A DNA stretch of 64,000 bases. Source: Planctomycetaceae bacterium. Lineage in GTDB: Bacteria; Planctomycetota; Phycisphaerae; Tepidisphaerales; Tepidisphaeraceae. The translations under genes and the position numbers were made by a program. Positions within the stretch are counted from its first letter, which is position 1; each line of letters starts with the position of its first letter. The notes under the pieces are model-generated. The model saw only the letters and a list, made by a program, of their open reading frames with translations, was not told where the DNA came from and ran no database searches. Positions 63,728 through 64,000 of the stretch are shown piece by piece. The DNA lies in assembly GCA_027487775.1 (NCBI GenBank), contig JAIYCY010000005.1, positions 48,339-112,338 on the forward strand, read 5' to 3'.

Positions 63728-64000
63728 TCATTCAGCCAAGACGTCGGCGGGTCTGTTGGCATTGCCGTTGATGTCGCTCGGGTTTCTGGATCGGATGGGG
63801 CTCGATGAAAAGGGTGGGTTGAGATTGGCACGCGGGCCGACGGGGAAGCTGAGGGCGGGCAGGGATTGGCCGTAGGCTCTTGCGAGGATCACGAGGTCGC
63901 TGAAGCCAACCAGGCCGTCGGATGAGTAGTCGAAGTTGCCTTCGCTGAAGGTTTTTCCGGATTGGCCGTAGTTGCGTGAGAGGGTGACGAGATCGTTGAA
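63728..64000 (-). CDS. Partial: C-terminus of a dockerin-bearing secreted protein
   Basis: The last 90 codons of a gene that enters from the right edge. They encode FNDLVTLSRNYGQSGKTF, then SEGNFDYSSDGLVGFSDLVI and LARAYGQSLP: the second part of a dockerin-like calcium module pair. A 40-residue Pro/Ser/Asn-rich tail ends at TGA. There is no PEP-CTERM tail. It is closely similar to the isolated fragment at 29.7-30.3 kb and to the module in PEP-CTERM protein B. The catalytic or binding part of the protein lies outside the window. Confidence 0.8.
   Translation of the reverse strand, partial: FNDLVTLSRNYGQSGKTFSEGNFDYSSDGLVGFSDLVILARAYGQSLPALSFPVGPRANLNPPFSSSPIRSRNPSDINGNANRPADVLAE

Overview
The window looks like a stretch of chromosome from a planctomycete, most likely of the class Phycisphaerae. 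This rests on gene content and style, not on any database search. The evidence is GC-rich DNA, many genes without a clear ribosome binding site, two prepilin-type [14 protein letters not shown] proteins, three secreted proteins with PEP-CTERM tails, an exosortase, and repeated dockerin-like GDAN.DG.V.F.DLL.LARNYG modules.

Region 1 (about 0.25-12 kb, + strand) is an envelope locus: a Wza-like export lipoprotein, an exosortase overlapping an EpsI-type partner, a very large membrane-anchored TPR protein, and a Wzz-Wzc polysaccharide co-polymerase/tyrosine kinase. It closes with a textbook terminator, a short tandem repeat array and a palindromic repeat. mutL follows.

Region 2 (14.5-36 kb) is accessory and sugar or surface related. 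It holds three paralogous FAD-dependent oxidoreductases, one fused to a clan GH-A-like glycosidase domain, with a prepilin-like protein and a XylR/AraC-type regulator. Two related PEP-CTERM proteins follow on the minus strand, then a decayed polymorphic-toxin island (Hint remnant, orphan toxin tip, candidate immunity gene, broken dockerin gene). Next is a LacI-regulated group (LacI, PEP-CTERM protein, prepilin-like protein, Asp-box beta-propeller protein). The exosortase of region 1 is the natural processing enzyme for the PEP-CTERM proteins here. Three copies of a palindromic element with identical 10-bp arms lie in intergenic DNA at 12.3, 27.7 and 30.4 kb.

Region 3 (36-64 kb) is mostly housekeeping: tRNA-Thr, greA with a promoter/terminator leader, a large lipoprotein, a CP-ATP-grasp/alpha-E fusion with a transglutaminase, metH, a TPR-YggX-like fusion, a fasciclin protein, a TVP38 membrane protein, an HU protein, cinA, a UDP-glucuronate decarboxylase, a second XylR-like regulator and a Xer recombinase. 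The last part holds a LemA / M48 protease / UvrC-like operon, a DUF433-DUF5615 toxin-antitoxin pair with a broken toxin, a PTPS-family enzyme, an M32 carboxypeptidase and rfbB-rfbD for dTDP-rhamnose. The window ends inside another dockerin-bearing gene. Sugar nucleotide genes (UXS, rfbB, rfbD) and the Wza/Wzc pair suggest an organism that invests in surface polysaccharide, but no glycosyltransferase or flippase lies in this window.
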